A stretch of DNA of 64,000 nt from CAWKDG01 sp963848355 (lineage in GTDB: Bacteria; Actinomycetota; Acidimicrobiia; Acidimicrobiales; UBA8190): the NCBI GenBank assembly GCA_963848355.1, contig CAWKDG010000002.1:434001-498000 (forward strand), read 5' to 3'. Every line of letters starts with the position of its first letter. Within the stretch, counting starts at the first letter, position 1. A model generated the notes under the pieces. It was not told the DNA's origin. It saw only the letters and a list, made by a program, of their open reading frames with translations, and did no database searches. This document shows, one piece after another, positions 8,329 to 18,269 of this stretch. The translations under genes were made by a program, and so were the position numbers.

Positions 8329-9960
8329 TCAGCCCAACGTGCTGATGAGGTGCTGGTAGTCGGCCGAGAACACGGTGAGAATGGCGCCGTTGGCCTGCAG
8401 GATCTGGTCGTACTGGGCCACCGTGCTGGCCGTTCCCAGCTCCTCGAAGACCTGCTGGCAATGGTTGGCGTCGGCCACCACCTGGCCCTTGGCGGCGGCG
8501 GCCCCCGACGACACCGATGTCGACTCGAGCGTGCTCAGGAACGATCCGAACGCCTGCGACAGGGTGCGGCTGGCCTGGGTCACGCACGGAAACGAACCAT
8601 TGCAACTCTTGATGGCGGATTCGTAGGTGTTGACGGAGTTGTTGAGCGATGCGTCGGCCACCTGGATGTCGAGGGTGGCTGCGATGTTGGCCAGCGAGTG
8701 GTCCCCCAACTGGAGGGCGAGGTTGCCGACGCCGAACACCGATCCGAGGACGATGAAGACGATCAGCAGCGCCCTCGCTCCCCCCGCCGACAGGATCAGT
8801 CGCCACCGGGGATCGTCGGCCGTCGACCCGCTCGTCGGATAGGCGTTCCCGCTCGGCGGCAGCGACGATGCCGCCGGTGCCACGGACCATCCGCCTTGTT
8901 GGTAGGGCGACGCACCCGCCGGATAGGGAGGAGGCGACACGCCCACCGATCCCGGCGCGCCGGGGGACCACGACGTCGGCGCCGGTGCCGGTGCCGGTGC
9001 CGGTGCCGCTTCGCTCAGCTCCACGGCATGGGGATCGAGTTGCCAGAACTTCGTCCACGCCTCGCCCTGCTCCCCGATCGGCCACGTCTGCGGAGGTGCA
9101 CCGGGATCGGTGGCCGACCAGATCCCGCACATCGTGCGGTCATCGGAGTATCCCCACAGGTAGGCCGGCCCGCCGAAGGTGAACGTCACTCCCGGCACCG
9201 TCGGGGGATAGGCCGGGGGGGCGCCGTAGGCCGGGGGGGCGCCGTAGGCCGGGGGGGCGCCGTAGGCCGGGGGGGCGCCGTAGGCCGGGGGGGCGCCGTA
9301 GGCCGGGGGGGCGTAGCCGGGGATCGGGCCCTGCTGTCCGAACGTCTCCTTGTCGCCGAAGAGTCCCCACGGCCACTCGGAGGTGATCATGAGAAGGTAG
9401 CCGTACGTCCTGGCCTGATAGCGCAGGACGGCGGCGTAGGCCTGGTACAACGACGGCGGCATGCTCCCGGAGAAGAGAACGATCAACCAGGTGACGAAGG
9501 CGACGATGGAGAAGGCGCCGCTCTGGACGATGTAGGCGAGGAGGGAGGCGGGGAGGCCGAGGAAGAAGCGGAAGAACACCGCCCATCGGTTGAGGCGGCC
9601 CGGTTGGGCGGCGAGCCACACCGGGAAGGCGTCGTCGGGCTCGAGGGTGAACGGCGGGTACTGGTCGGTCATCAGGAATTCATAGGCCGAGACCCGCATC
9701 TGCCAGCGCAGGACACCGGGGAGGAACTCCGCCGCGAAACGCGGGAGCCGTCCCATGAAGAGAGCGCCGAACCAACCGATGACCACGACGACCAAGGCGG
9801 CGATACCGACGAAGAACAAGACGATGGCCTGCGGAATGACGAGGATGAGCCGGAAGAAGACGGTGAGCCGGCGCTGCGGGGCCGGGCCCGCGAAGGCCAA
9901 CATGATCGGCGCCGCCGGCTGAGGGTCGTGGGTGGCCAAGAGATCCCCCTTTTCCCGCAC
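8329..9960 (-). CDS. DUF4389 membrane protein with YGAPPA repeat linker
   Basis: 543 aa. The N-terminal part has two DUF4389 membrane units, each with a hydrophobic hairpin (FFVGIAALVVVVIGWFGALF; AFSIVAFVTWLIVLFSG) and the conserved RLPRFAAEFLPGVLRWQMR and LRYQARTYGYL. Next comes a linker of six-residue repeats YGAPPA (encoded at 9210-9311), an unassigned soluble segment around residues 260-310, a second low-complexity Ala-Pro stretch, a further membrane segment (ALLIVFIVLGSVFGVGNLAL), and an outer domain with paired cysteines. Function unknown. A shorter paralogue lies directly upstream on the same strand. Confidence 0.75.
   Translation of the reverse strand: MREKGDLLATHDPQPAAPIMLAFAGPAPQRRLTVFFRLILVIPQAIVLFFVGIAALVVVVIGWFGALFMGRLPRFAAEFLPGVLRWQMRVSAYEFLMTDQYPPFTLEPDDAFPVWLAAQPGRLNRWAVFFRFFLGLPASLLAYIVQSGAFSIVAFVTWLIVLFSGSMPPSLYQAYAAVLRYQARTYGYLLMITSEWPWGLFGDKETFGQQGPIPGYAPPAYGAPPAYGAPPAYGAPPAYGAPPAYGAPPAYPPTVPGVTFTFGGPAYLWGYSDDRTMCGIWSATDPGAPPQTWPIGEQGEAWTKFWQLDPHAVELSEAAPAPAPAPAPTSWSPGAPGSVGVSPPPYPAGASPYQQGGWSVAPAASSLPPSGNAYPTSGSTADDPRWRLILSAGGARALLIVFIVLGSVFGVGNLALQLGDHSLANIAATLDIQVADASLNNSVNTYESAIKSCNGSFPCVTQASRTLSQAFGSFLSTLESTSVSSGAAAAKGQVVADANHCQQVFEELGTASTVAQYDQILQANGAILTVFSADYQHLISTLG
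9210..9311 (-). repeat. 18-bp coding tandem repeat (about 5.5 copies)
   Basis: The unit CCGGGGGGGCGCCGTAGG repeats nearly without change and encodes the hexapeptide YGAPPA on the minus strand. Near-identity of the copies suggests recent slippage; copy number may vary between strains. Six consecutive G bases per unit make this stretch error-prone to sequence. Confidence 0.9.
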
Positions 9961-10029
9961 CGACTCCCGGGAGGGACCGGCGTGACCGCCAGTGTGCCAG
10001 TCCCGGCCGCCGGGAACGGCGATGGCGCC

Positions 10030-11193
10030 TCAGCCGAGATCGTTCAGCCGGGTGCCGAGAGTCTCGTAGTCCTGGTCGAAGCGGATGAGGAGCCGGGCCA
10101 GGTTCGAGCTCTCGATGACGAGCTGATAGCGACCGGCCGAGGACGAGGCCGACAGCTGGGCGAAGTCCTTCTCGGCCCGCCGCCCGTCCGAGACGAGGAC
10201 GCCGCGCGCCGGCATCGCCGGCGCCGGCATCGACGTCGCCGCCACCCGCGTCACGAAGACCGAGAACGCCTGTGAGACCGTCTGGGCGGCGTCGGTGAGA
10301 CAGGGAAGCGGCTGGGCGGTACCGGCACAGGACCGGGTCCGGGACTCGTAGCCGATCACGGCGGTGCCGAGCGACTGGTAGGCCGCCTGGAGGCGCGACC
10401 CGGCCGCCTCTTCGGTGTGGAGCCGGTCGTAGCGGGCGGCGGCGTTGGCGACGTTGACGCCGACGACCGAGAGGACACCGACGACGAGGACGAAGACGAC
10501 GAGGTTCTTCGCCCGCGCCGTGAGGACGACCTGCCAGTACGGATCGTGGACGGGCGACGGTGGTGTCGGCTGCCAGTCGGGAACCGTGGCGCTCGTCTCC
10601 GGATCGCCGAGAAGGCCCCACGGGTACTGCGACGTCACCATGGTGAGGTAACCGATCAGGCGCGCCTCGTAGCGGACGAAGGCGGCGAAGACCTGATGGA
10701 GGTTCGGGGGAAAGCGACCGTGCACGAGGACGATGAGCCACGTGACGACGAGGACGACGCCGGCGATCCCGTAGGTGACGGTGGCCGCCACCACCGCGGC
10801 CGGCACGGCCAGGAGGAGGCGGAAGGCGACGGCCCAGCGGTTGAGCGTTCCGGGCTGCGTCGTGAGCCGGACGGGATAGGGGGCGTCGGAGAGGGAGAAG
10901 GGCGGGTAGACGTCGGTGAGGAGGAAGAGATAGGCGTAGAGCCGCGTCTGCCAACGCAGCCACCCGGTGAGGAACTCGGCGGCGAAGCGCGGGAGGCGTC
11001 CGAGGACGAGGGCCCCGCACCAACCGGCGACGGCGACGACGACGACGGCCGGCACGACGACGAGGAGGGCGAGGAGATGGGGAAGGGCGAGGACCGGGCG
11101 CAGCGCCACCGTCGTCCGGCGCTGCCTCGCCGGACCGTCGACGGCGACGAGGACGGGGGCGGCCGACGGTCGGGCGACAGGCATCACGACCAC
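10030..11193 (-). CDS. DUF4389 membrane protein, shorter paralogue
   Basis: 387 aa. It shares the architecture of the next gene without the repeat linker: GRLPRFAAEFLTGWLRWQTR, then LNRWAVAFRLLLAVPAAVV, GIAGVVLVVTWLIVLVHG and VRYEARLIGYLTMV. A later membrane segment (LVVFVLVVGVLSVVGVNVA) leads to an outer helical domain with CAGTAQPLPC that parallels the CNGSFPC region of its neighbour. The two genes therefore look like a tandem duplication with a shared extracytoplasmic domain. Start ATG at 11193 or 11184. Function unknown. Confidence 0.75.
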   Translation of the reverse strand: MVVMPVARPSAAPVLVAVDGPARQRRTTVALRPVLALPHLLALLVVVPAVVVVAVAGWCGALVLGRLPRFAAEFLTGWLRWQTRLYAYLFLLTDVYPPFSLSDAPYPVRLTTQPGTLNRWAVAFRLLLAVPAAVVAATVTYGIAGVVLVVTWLIVLVHGRFPPNLHQVFAAFVRYEARLIGYLTMVTSQYPWGLLGDPETSATVPDWQPTPPSPVHDPYWQVVLTARAKNLVVFVLVVGVLSVVGVNVANAAARYDRLHTEEAAGSRLQAAYQSLGTAVIGYESRTRSCAGTAQPLPCLTDAAQTVSQAFSVFVTRVAATSMPAPAMPARGVLVSDGRRAEKDFAQLSASSSAGRYQLVIESSNLARLLIRFDQDYETLGTRLNDLG

Positions 11194-11302
11194 CGGACAC
11201 CCCCCTCCCCCGACGCGGCTTCGCCGCGGCAGGAGGCGGCGAGACGCACGAGAATCGAATTGCGTGCCCGACCAGTGTGACAGTCGCAGCGCCGCGTCCG
11301 CA

Positions 11303-11336
11303 CGGCCCGGACGCCCGTGACGGCGCGTCCGGGCCG
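11303..11336 (-). terminator. strong GC hairpin downstream of lon
   Basis: CGGCCCGGACGC and GCGTCCGGGCCG are perfect 12-bp complements around a 10-nt loop that can itself pair (CCG-TGA-CGG). It lies 53-86 bp after the lon stop codon. No T tract follows, which is usual for actinomycete hairpin terminators. It separates lon from the DUF4389 genes. Confidence 0.65.
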
Positions 11337-11388
11337 GTGACTACGGCGCCAGCGCTCCCGTCGTCGTCACTCCCGTCACTTCAATCAC

Positions 11389-13758
11389 TCAGGCGGCGGC
11401 GACGATGTCGGCGGGCGCCGCCGGAGCGGTCCCCACCGCGGCACCGGGTTCGCCCAGCGCGGCGGTGAGGACGTCGCCGATCTCCTCGGCCAGATGGAAC
11501 GTCATCTGATGGCGGACACCCTCGGGGACGTCCTCGAGGTCCGGCCCGTTGCGGGCCGGGAGGACGACCTCGGTGAGTCCGGCCCGGTGGGCGGCGAGGA
11601 CCTTCTGCTTCACGCCGCCGATGGGCAGGACCCGTCCCTGGAGAGTGACCTCGCCCGTCATCCCGAGCACCGACTTCACGGGCTGGTCCCGCAAGAGGCT
11701 CACGAGCGCGGTTGTCATGGTGACGCCGGCCGAGGGCCCGTCCTTGGGAACAGCACCGGCCGGGACGTGCAGGTGGAAGCGCCGGCCGGTGAAGGCCTCG
11801 GGCGCGATCCCCAGCTCGGGCGCGTGGGACCGGACGTAGGAGAGGGCGATCTCGGCCGACTCCTTCATGACGTCGCCCAATTGACCGGTCAGGGTGAGCC
11901 CCTCGGTGCCGTCCATCGAGGTGGCCTCGATGAACAGGACGTCGCCACCGGTCCCGGTGACGGCCAGTCCGGTGGCCACGCCGGGGACGGCGGTGCGGTC
12001 GGCCGCTTCGAAGAAGAAGCGCGGCCGTCCGAGCCAGGGGCGGACGTCGTCCACCTCGACCGGGGCGGTCACCTCGTGCGAGACCAACTTCGTCGCCACC
12101 TTGCGCAGCAACCGTCCGAGCTCGCGCTCCAGGTTCCTGACCCCCGCTTCGCGGGTGTAGTCGGCCGAGATGGACCGGATGGCGTCGTCGGTCACGACGA
12201 CCTCGTCGGGTCGCAGCCCCGTGCGCTCGAGCTGACGACGCAGGAGGTGGTGACGGGCGATCGAGAGTTTCTCGTCTTCGGTGTAGCCGTCGAGACGGAT
12301 GACCTCCATCCGGTCCAACAGCGGACCGGGGATGGTCTCCAAGACGTTGGCCGTGGCCAAGAAGAGAACCTTCGACAGATCGAGCTCCACCTCGAGGTAG
12401 TGATCGCGGAACGTGTGGTTCTGGGCCGGGTCGAGGACTTCGAGCAGGGCCGAGGAAGGATCACCGCGGTAGTCGGAGCCGAGCTTGTCGACCTCGTCCA
12501 AGACGATGACCGGGTTCATGGTCTCCGCCTCACGCAGGGCGCGGACGAGACGGCCGGGCTGGGCACCGACATAGGTCCGACGGTGACCGCGGATCTCGGC
12601 CTCGTCACGGACACCACCGAGCGAGACACGCACGAACTTGCGTCCGAGGGCGCGGGCCACCGACTCGCCGAGCGAGGTCTTCCCCACTCCGGGGGGACCG
12701 ACGAGGGCGAGGATGGCACCGGCACCGCGCCGACCCACCGGGACGAGACCGCGCTCGTGTTGCAGAGCCCGGACGGCCAGGTGCTCGAGGATGCGCTCCT
12801 TCACGTCGGTGAGGCCCTCGTGGTCCTCGTCGAGGATCCGGGCGGCGTCGGCCACGTCGAGGTTGTCCTCCGACACCACGCCCCAGGGGATCTCGAGGAC
12901 GGTGTCGAGCCAGGTGCGGATCCACCCGTTCTCGGGGTTCTGCTCGGTCGTGCGATCGAGTTTGTCGATCTCGCGCAGGATGGCGCTGCGGACGTCGTCG
13001 GGAAGGTCGCGTCCCTCGATCTTCGCCCGGTAGTCGTCGACAGTGCCCTCGTCGGGTGTGCCGTCGAGCTCGTTGAGCTCCTTGCGGATGGCTTCGAGCT
13101 GACGGCGCAGGAGGAACTCGCGCTGGGTCTTCTCCATCCCTTCCTCGACGTTGGACTTGATCTGGTCGCGCAGCGTCAGGTCGGCGAAGGTGTCGCGGGC
13201 CCAGCCGATCACGAGACGCAGCCGGGCCTCGACGTCGACCGTCTCGAGCACCTCCACTTTCTGGGTCAGCGACAGGTCGGGGGAATAGCCGGCCAGGTCG
13301 GCCACGAGCGAGGGCTCGGTCACGTCCCGCAGGCGTTCGGCCATGCGGCGCGCCCCCCGGGTGATGAGGATGTTCTCGAGCACGGCCCGGTACTCGCGGG
13401 CCAGCTCCGTCGCTTCGGGCGTGACGGGACCCTCGGTCACCGGTTCGACCTGGACCCACAGGGCGGTCCCGGTGCCGGGCACGGCCGTCCCGATGGTGAC
13501 GCGCTCCGCGCCGCGGACGACCATGGCCCGCGGTCCGCCGGGGAGGTCTCCGACCTCCATGATCTCGGCCACCACGCCGACCGTGGCGTACCGCCCGTCG
13601 ACGTGGGGGACGAGCACCAGCCGGCCGCCGGCGGGGCCGGCGGCGTCGGCCGCCGCCCGGGCCTCATCGGTCTCGAGGGCAAGGGTGAAGACCATCCCCG
13701 GGAGAGCGACCCCTGAGGTCAGGGGGAGCAGGGGAAGGGTCTGGTTCAGTTCAGCCAT
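11389..13758 (-). CDS. lon: ATP-dependent protease Lon (LonA type)
   Basis: 789 aa, a complete LonA. The N-terminal substrate-recognition domain begins LPLLPLTSGVALPGMVF. The AAA+ module has Walker A GPPGVGKTSLGESVARALGR and Walker B VIVLDEVDKLG. The serine-lysine protease domain has the catalytic Ser in KDGPSAGVTM and the Lys in GGVKQKVLAAHRAG. It degrades misfolded and some regulatory proteins in the cytoplasm. ATG at 13758 was chosen because GGAG lies 6 nt upstream. It is divergent from lhr with about 130 bp between starts; I saw no HspR (HAIR) operator there. Confidence 0.95.
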   Translation of the reverse strand: MAELNQTLPLLPLTSGVALPGMVFTLALETDEARAAADAAGPAGGRLVLVPHVDGRYATVGVVAEIMEVGDLPGGPRAMVVRGAERVTIGTAVPGTGTALWVQVEPVTEGPVTPEATELAREYRAVLENILITRGARRMAERLRDVTEPSLVADLAGYSPDLSLTQKVEVLETVDVEARLRLVIGWARDTFADLTLRDQIKSNVEEGMEKTQREFLLRRQLEAIRKELNELDGTPDEGTVDDYRAKIEGRDLPDDVRSAILREIDKLDRTTEQNPENGWIRTWLDTVLEIPWGVVSEDNLDVADAARILDEDHEGLTDVKERILEHLAVRALQHERGLVPVGRRGAGAILALVGPPGVGKTSLGESVARALGRKFVRVSLGGVRDEAEIRGHRRTYVGAQPGRLVRALREAETMNPVIVLDEVDKLGSDYRGDPSSALLEVLDPAQNHTFRDHYLEVELDLSKVLFLATANVLETIPGPLLDRMEVIRLDGYTEDEKLSIARHHLLRRQLERTGLRPDEVVVTDDAIRSISADYTREAGVRNLERELGRLLRKVATKLVSHEVTAPVEVDDVRPWLGRPRFFFEAADRTAVPGVATGLAVTGTGGDVLFIEATSMDGTEGLTLTGQLGDVMKESAEIALSYVRSHAPELGIAPEAFTGRRFHLHVPAGAVPKDGPSAGVTMTTALVSLLRDQPVKSVLGMTGEVTLQGRVLPIGGVKQKVLAAHRAGLTEVVLPARNGPDLEDVPEGVRHQMTFHLAEEIGDVLTAALGEPGAAVGTAPAAPADIVAAA

Positions 13759-13886
13759 TGTCATCTCCGTCTTCGAGGCGCCCCTCGACCGCCGGGGTCC
13801 ACCCTTTTTCTTTGCACATACAACCAATCTCCAGGCACAGGGATTCCCTGCCGTCCCCGCCACACCCCACCGGTACCCTGAGCAGG

Positions 13887-16800
13887 GTGACGACCCCGCT
13901 CCCGGGTTTCCACCCGGCCATCGCCGCCTGGTTCGGCCGCCGCTTCCCCGGCGGTCCCACTCCCCCCCAGGTCGAGGGATGGCCCCTCATCTCGTCCGGG
14001 GGCGACACCCTGATCGCCGCCCCCACCGGGTCGGGGAAGACCCTCACCGGATTCCTGGTGGCCATCGACGCCGCCTACCGGGCCCACGACGCCGGGCTCC
14101 TGGTGCCGGGGGTGACCCGCCTCGTCTACGTCTCGCCCCTGAAGGCCCTGGCCGTCGACATCCACCAGAACCTCGAGGCCCCGCTGGCCGGGATCGCCGA
14201 GGAGGCGGAGCGCCTGGGGCTGGCCGTCCCCCCCATCACCGTGGCCGTCCGCACCGGCGACACCCCGGCCGGGGCGCGCGCGGCGATGGTGAAGGACCCG
14301 CCGACGTTCCTGGTGACGACGCCCGAGAGCCTCTACCTCCTCGTCACCGCCGCCCGCAGCCGGGCGGCGCTCGGCCAGGTCGAGACGGTCGTCGTGGACG
14401 AGATCCACGCCCTGGCCCGGGACAAGCGCGGATCGCACCTGGCCCTCACCCTCGAGCGCCTCGAGAACCTGCAGAGCGGTCCCCGGCCCCAGCGGATCGG
14501 CCTCTCCGCCACCCAGCGCCCCATCGAGCAGACGGCGCGCCTGCTTTCGGGTGTGGGCGACGGCCGCTCGACCGCCATCGTCGACTGCGGCCACGCGCGG
14601 CGGCTGGCCGTCTCCATCGAGCTCCCGGGGACCGAGCTCTCGGCGGTGGCCTCCACCGAGCAGTTCGGCGAGATCATCGACCGGATCGCCGAGCACGTCC
14701 GGGCGCACCGGACGACCCTCGTCTTCGTGAACACGCGCCGGATGTCCGAGCGCCTGGCCCACCTCCTGGCCGAACGGCTGGGACCGGACCACGTGGCCGC
14801 CCACCACGGCAGCCTCTCGAAGGACCGCCGTCACCGGGTCGAGACCCGCCTGCGGGCCGGTGACCTCCGGGCCCTCGTGGCCACGGCGTCGCTCGAGCTC
14901 GGGATCGACATCGGCCCCGTCGAGCTCGTCTGCCAGGTCGGCTCGCCGCGCGCCATCGCCACCTTGCTGCAGCGGGTGGGGCGGTCGAACCACACGCGCC
15001 TCGGGACTCCCGAGGGGATCCTCTTCCCCCTCACGCGCGACGAGCTCGTCGAGTGCGCCGCGCTCCTGGCGGCGGTGCGCGGCGGTCGCCTCGACGCCAC
15101 CCATCCGCCCGTGGCCCCTCTCGACATCCTGGCCCAGCAGATCGTGGCCGAGGTGGCGGCGGCCGAGGAGTGGGGCGAGGCCGACCTCCTGGCCCTCGCG
15201 CGTCGGGCGGCACCCTACGCCGGGCTCGGCGACGCCGACTACGAGGCCGTCCTGGAGCTGGCCGCCGAGGGGATCACGACGGGCCGGGGGAAGCGGATGG
15301 CCTACCTCCACCGCGACCGGGTCAACGCCGTCCTCCGACCGCGACGCGGGGCCCGGCTGGCCGCCCTCACCTCCGGGGGGGCCATCGCCGAGGTGGGCGA
15401 CTACCGGGTCGTCCTCGACCCCGACGACACCCCGGTGGGGACGGTCAACGAGGACTTCGCCATCGAGTCGATGGTGGGCGACGTCTTCCTCCTCGGGACC
15501 CACTCCTGGCGGATCCGCCGCGTGACCCAGGGCGAGGTCCGGGTCACCGACGCCGAGGGGGCGCACCCCACCATCCCCTTCTGGGTGGGCGAGGCCCCGA
15601 GCCGGACGGCCGAGCTCTCCGAGGAGGTCTCGGCCCTGCGCCGCGCCGTCGGCGACGCGCTGGCGGCGACACCCGCCCACTCCGGCGAGGGCTCCCCCGC
15701 AGGCTCCCCCGGTGTCCCTGGCGACGAGCAGGAGGCGCGGCGCCGGGCGGCGGCGTGGGTGGCCGAGAGCTGCGGGCTCGAGCCCGCCGACGCCCGCCAG
15801 CTCGTCGACTACCTGGCCTCCGGCCTGGGCGAGCTCGGGGTGCTCCCGACGGCGCAGGACATCGTCTTCGAGCGTTTCTTCGACGAGGCCGGCGGGATGC
15901 AGATGGTCGTGCACGCGCCGCTCGGCGGTCGGATCAACAAGGCCTTCGGACTGGCGCTGCGGAAGAAGTTCTGCGCCACCTTCGACTTCGAGCTGCAGGC
16001 GGCGGCCAACGACGACGCCGTCGTGCTCTCCCTCGGGCCCCAGCACAGCTTCCCCCTGGAGAGTGCGCCGCGCCTGCTGCGGTCGGAGACGGCCCGGACC
16101 GCACTCGAGCAGGCCGTCCTGGCCTCGCCCATGTTCACCTCGCGGTGGCGCTGGAACCTGAACCGCTCGCTCGCCGTCCTGCGTTTCCGGGGGGGCAAGA
16201 AGAACCCCCTGCCCATCCAGCGGATGGAGTCGGACGACCTCATGGCCGCCGTCTTCCCCGCCCTGGCCGCCTGCCAGGAGAACGCCGTGGCCGGTCCCGT
16301 CCAGATCCCCGACCACCTCCTCGTGCGGCAGACGCTCGACGACTGCCTCCACGAGGCCATGGACGTCGACGGCCTCGTGGACACGCTGCAGGGTCTCGAG
16401 GCGGGCGCCATCCGCGTCCACTTCGTCGAGTCGACCGAGCCGTCGGTGATGGCCCACGAGATCCTCAACGGCAAGCCGTACACGTTCCTCGACGACGCGC
16501 CCCTCGAGGAGCGGCGGACCCGGGCCGTGCAGATGCGGCGCGGGCTCCCGCTGCAGTCCGAGGCGCTGGCCGCGCTCGACCCCGACGCCGTCGCCCGCGT
16601 CCGGACGGAGGCGGCGCCGGACGTCCGGGGCCCCGAGGAGCTCCACGACCTGCTCCTCTCCCTCGTCGTCCTGCGTCCCGTGGCCGACGACCGCTCCTGG
16701 TTCGACGCCCTGGCGGCGAGCGGTCGGGCCACGGCCGTCACCCCGGCCGGTGTCGAGGACGGCGGTCCCGGCGGTCCGACGTTGTGGTCGGCCGTGGAGC

Positions 16801-18263
16801 GCCGGACGTCGGTCGAGGCCCTCTTCCCGGCGGCCACCTTCCTCCCCGACCATCACCTGCCGGCGCCCCGACCGCAGGACACCGACGTCGACGCCGATGC
16901 GGCCGCCGCCGAAACCCTGCGCGGTCATCTCGATGTGACCGGTCCGGTCACCGTGGCCATCCTGGCGGCGCGCACGGCGCTGACCGAGGGTCGGGTCAAG
17001 GTGGGCCTGGCCCGCCTCGAGGCCGAGGGGTTCGCCATGCGGGGACGGTTCGACCCCGCACTGGGCGGCGGGGACGAGCAGTGGTGCGCCCGCCGGCTCC
17101 TGGCCCGGATCCACGCCTACACACAGCACACCCTGCGTCGCCAGATCGAGCCGGTGACGGCGCAGGATCTCATGCGCTTCCTCCTGCGCTGGCAGCACGT
17201 CGCCCCCGGGACGCAGCGCACCGGACGGGCCGGCGTGATGGCCGTCGTCGATCAGCTGCAGGGATTCGAGATCGCCGCCGGCGCCTGGGAGGAGGCGATC
17301 CTCCCCGCCCGGGTCGAGAACTACCAACCGCGATGGCTCGAGGACCTCTGCCTGTCCGGTGAGCTCGTCTGGGGACGGCTGGGGCTGCGCGGCGACGCCG
17401 AGGACGACGACACGCGCCGGGGATCGGCCACCCCGTCGCGCGCCACTCCGGTGACCTTCGCCGTGCGCCCGGATCTGTCGTGGCTCCTGCAGGCGGCGCG
17501 CGGCGGGGCGCTGGCCAGCGAGCCGGCGCACGGTGCCGGACGCGACGTCCTCGACGCCCTGCGCGCCCACGGGGCCATGTTCCACGCGCAGCTGCGCGAG
17601 ACGACCGGCCGGCTCCCGGTCGAGGTGGAGGAGGGCCTCTGGGACCTGGTGGCCCGGGGGATCGTCACCGCCGACGGGTTCCAGGCCGTGCGCTCGCTCC
17701 TCTCGGCCCGCCAGGCGTGGAAGAGGCGCCACCGCCAGGAGCAGCGCAGCCGTCTGGGGGGGCGCCGGGCTCCGACGTGGCGCGAGGGTGGCGAGGGACG
17801 GTGGGCCCTCCTGCCCGTCCCCGGGCCCGCCGACGACCCCGACGGTCTGGCCGAGCAGGTGGCGGGCCAGCTTCTGGCCCGGTGGGGCGTGGTCTTCTGG
17901 GACCTGATGGCCCGGGAGAACCTGGCCCTTCCCTGGCGCGAGGTGGTGTGGGCCCTGCGACGGCTCGAAGCCCGCGGACTCGTGCGCGGCGGGCGCTTCG
18001 TCACCGGTTTCGCCGGCGAGCAGTACGCCTTGCCGGAAGCCGTCGACGAGCTCCGCGCCGTGCGGCGCGCGGCGCGCGGCGGTGAGACCGTGCACCTGAA
18101 CGGTTCCGACCCGTTGAACCTCGTCGGGATCATCCTGCCCGGGTCGCGCGTCCCGGCCGTCCGGACGAACCGCGTCACCTACACCGACGGACTGCCGGTG
18201 GCCGAGGCCACGACGATGCCGGGTCCGGGGGGGGACTTCCCCGCCGTCGCCGGCGCGCGGTAG
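13887..18263 (+). CDS. lhr: Lhr-type ATP-dependent DNA helicase, full length
   Basis: 1458 aa, the length of bacterial long Lhr. Superfamily 2 motifs are in order: AAPTGSGKTLTGF (Walker A), LVYVSPLKALA (Ia), VVVDEIHALARDKRG (DEIH box), LSATQRP (III), LVFVNTRR and HHGSLSKDRR (IV), VATASLELGIDIG (V) and LQRVGRSNH (VI). The Lhr-core winged-helix region follows, then the long C-terminal region of about 600 residues typical of mycobacterial Lhr. It unwinds RNA-DNA or DNA duplexes 3' to 5' and is linked to DNA damage repair (family knowledge). Start GTG, no strong ribosome binding site. Confidence 0.92.
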   Translation: MTTPLPGFHPAIAAWFGRRFPGGPTPPQVEGWPLISSGGDTLIAAPTGSGKTLTGFLVAIDAAYRAHDAGLLVPGVTRLVYVSPLKALAVDIHQNLEAPLAGIAEEAERLGLAVPPITVAVRTGDTPAGARAAMVKDPPTFLVTTPESLYLLVTAARSRAALGQVETVVVDEIHALARDKRGSHLALTLERLENLQSGPRPQRIGLSATQRPIEQTARLLSGVGDGRSTAIVDCGHARRLAVSIELPGTELSAVASTEQFGEIIDRIAEHVRAHRTTLVFVNTRRMSERLAHLLAERLGPDHVAAHHGSLSKDRRHRVETRLRAGDLRALVATASLELGIDIGPVELVCQVGSPRAIATLLQRVGRSNHTRLGTPEGILFPLTRDELVECAALLAAVRGGRLDATHPPVAPLDILAQQIVAEVAAAEEWGEADLLALARRAAPYAGLGDADYEAVLELAAEGITTGRGKRMAYLHRDRVNAVLRPRRGARLAALTSGGAIAEVGDYRVVLDPDDTPVGTVNEDFAIESMVGDVFLLGTHSWRIRRVTQGEVRVTDAEGAHPTIPFWVGEAPSRTAELSEEVSALRRAVGDALAATPAHSGEGSPAGSPGVPGDEQEARRRAAAWVAESCGLEPADARQLVDYLASGLGELGVLPTAQDIVFERFFDEAGGMQMVVHAPLGGRINKAFGLALRKKFCATFDFELQAAANDDAVVLSLGPQHSFPLESAPRLLRSETARTALEQAVLASPMFTSRWRWNLNRSLAVLRFRGGKKNPLPIQRMESDDLMAAVFPALAACQENAVAGPVQIPDHLLVRQTLDDCLHEAMDVDGLVDTLQGLEAGAIRVHFVESTEPSVMAHEILNGKPYTFLDDAPLEERRTRAVQMRRGLPLQSEALAALDPDAVARVRTEAAPDVRGPEELHDLLLSLVVLRPVADDRSWFDALAASGRATAVTPAGVEDGGPGGPTLWSAVERRTSVEALFPAATFLPDHHLPAPRPQDTDVDADAAAAETLRGHLDVTGPVTVAILAARTALTEGRVKVGLARLEAEGFAMRGRFDPALGGGDEQWCARRLLARIHAYTQHTLRRQIEPVTAQDLMRFLLRWQHVAPGTQRTGRAGVMAVVDQLQGFEIAAGAWEEAILPARVENYQPRWLEDLCLSGELVWGRLGLRGDAEDDDTRRGSATPSRATPVTFAVRPDLSWLLQAARGGALASEPAHGAGRDVLDALRAHGAMFHAQLRETTGRLPVEVEEGLWDLVARGIVTADGFQAVRSLLSARQAWKRRHRQEQRSRLGGRRAPTWREGGEGRWALLPVPGPADDPDGLAEQVAGQLLARWGVVFWDLMARENLALPWREVVWALRRLEARGLVRGGRFVTGFAGEQYALPEAVDELRAVRRAARGGETVHLNGSDPLNLVGIILPGSRVPAVRTNRVTYTDGLPVAEATTMPGPGGDFPAVAGAR

Positions 18264-18269
18264 CGGGCG

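Noticed and set aside
9210..9311. Regular 18-bp repeats considered as a CRISPR-like array
   Set aside because: No spacers; the repeats are contiguous, in frame and encode YGAPPA within a membrane protein.
13759..13886. HspR (HAIR) or CIRCE operator before lon
   Set aside because: Neither CTTGAGT-N7-ACTCAAG nor the CIRCE inverted repeat is present.
13761..18095. 1444-codon open frame antisense to lhr
   Set aside because: No domain or motif; a shadow of the well-supported helicase gene.
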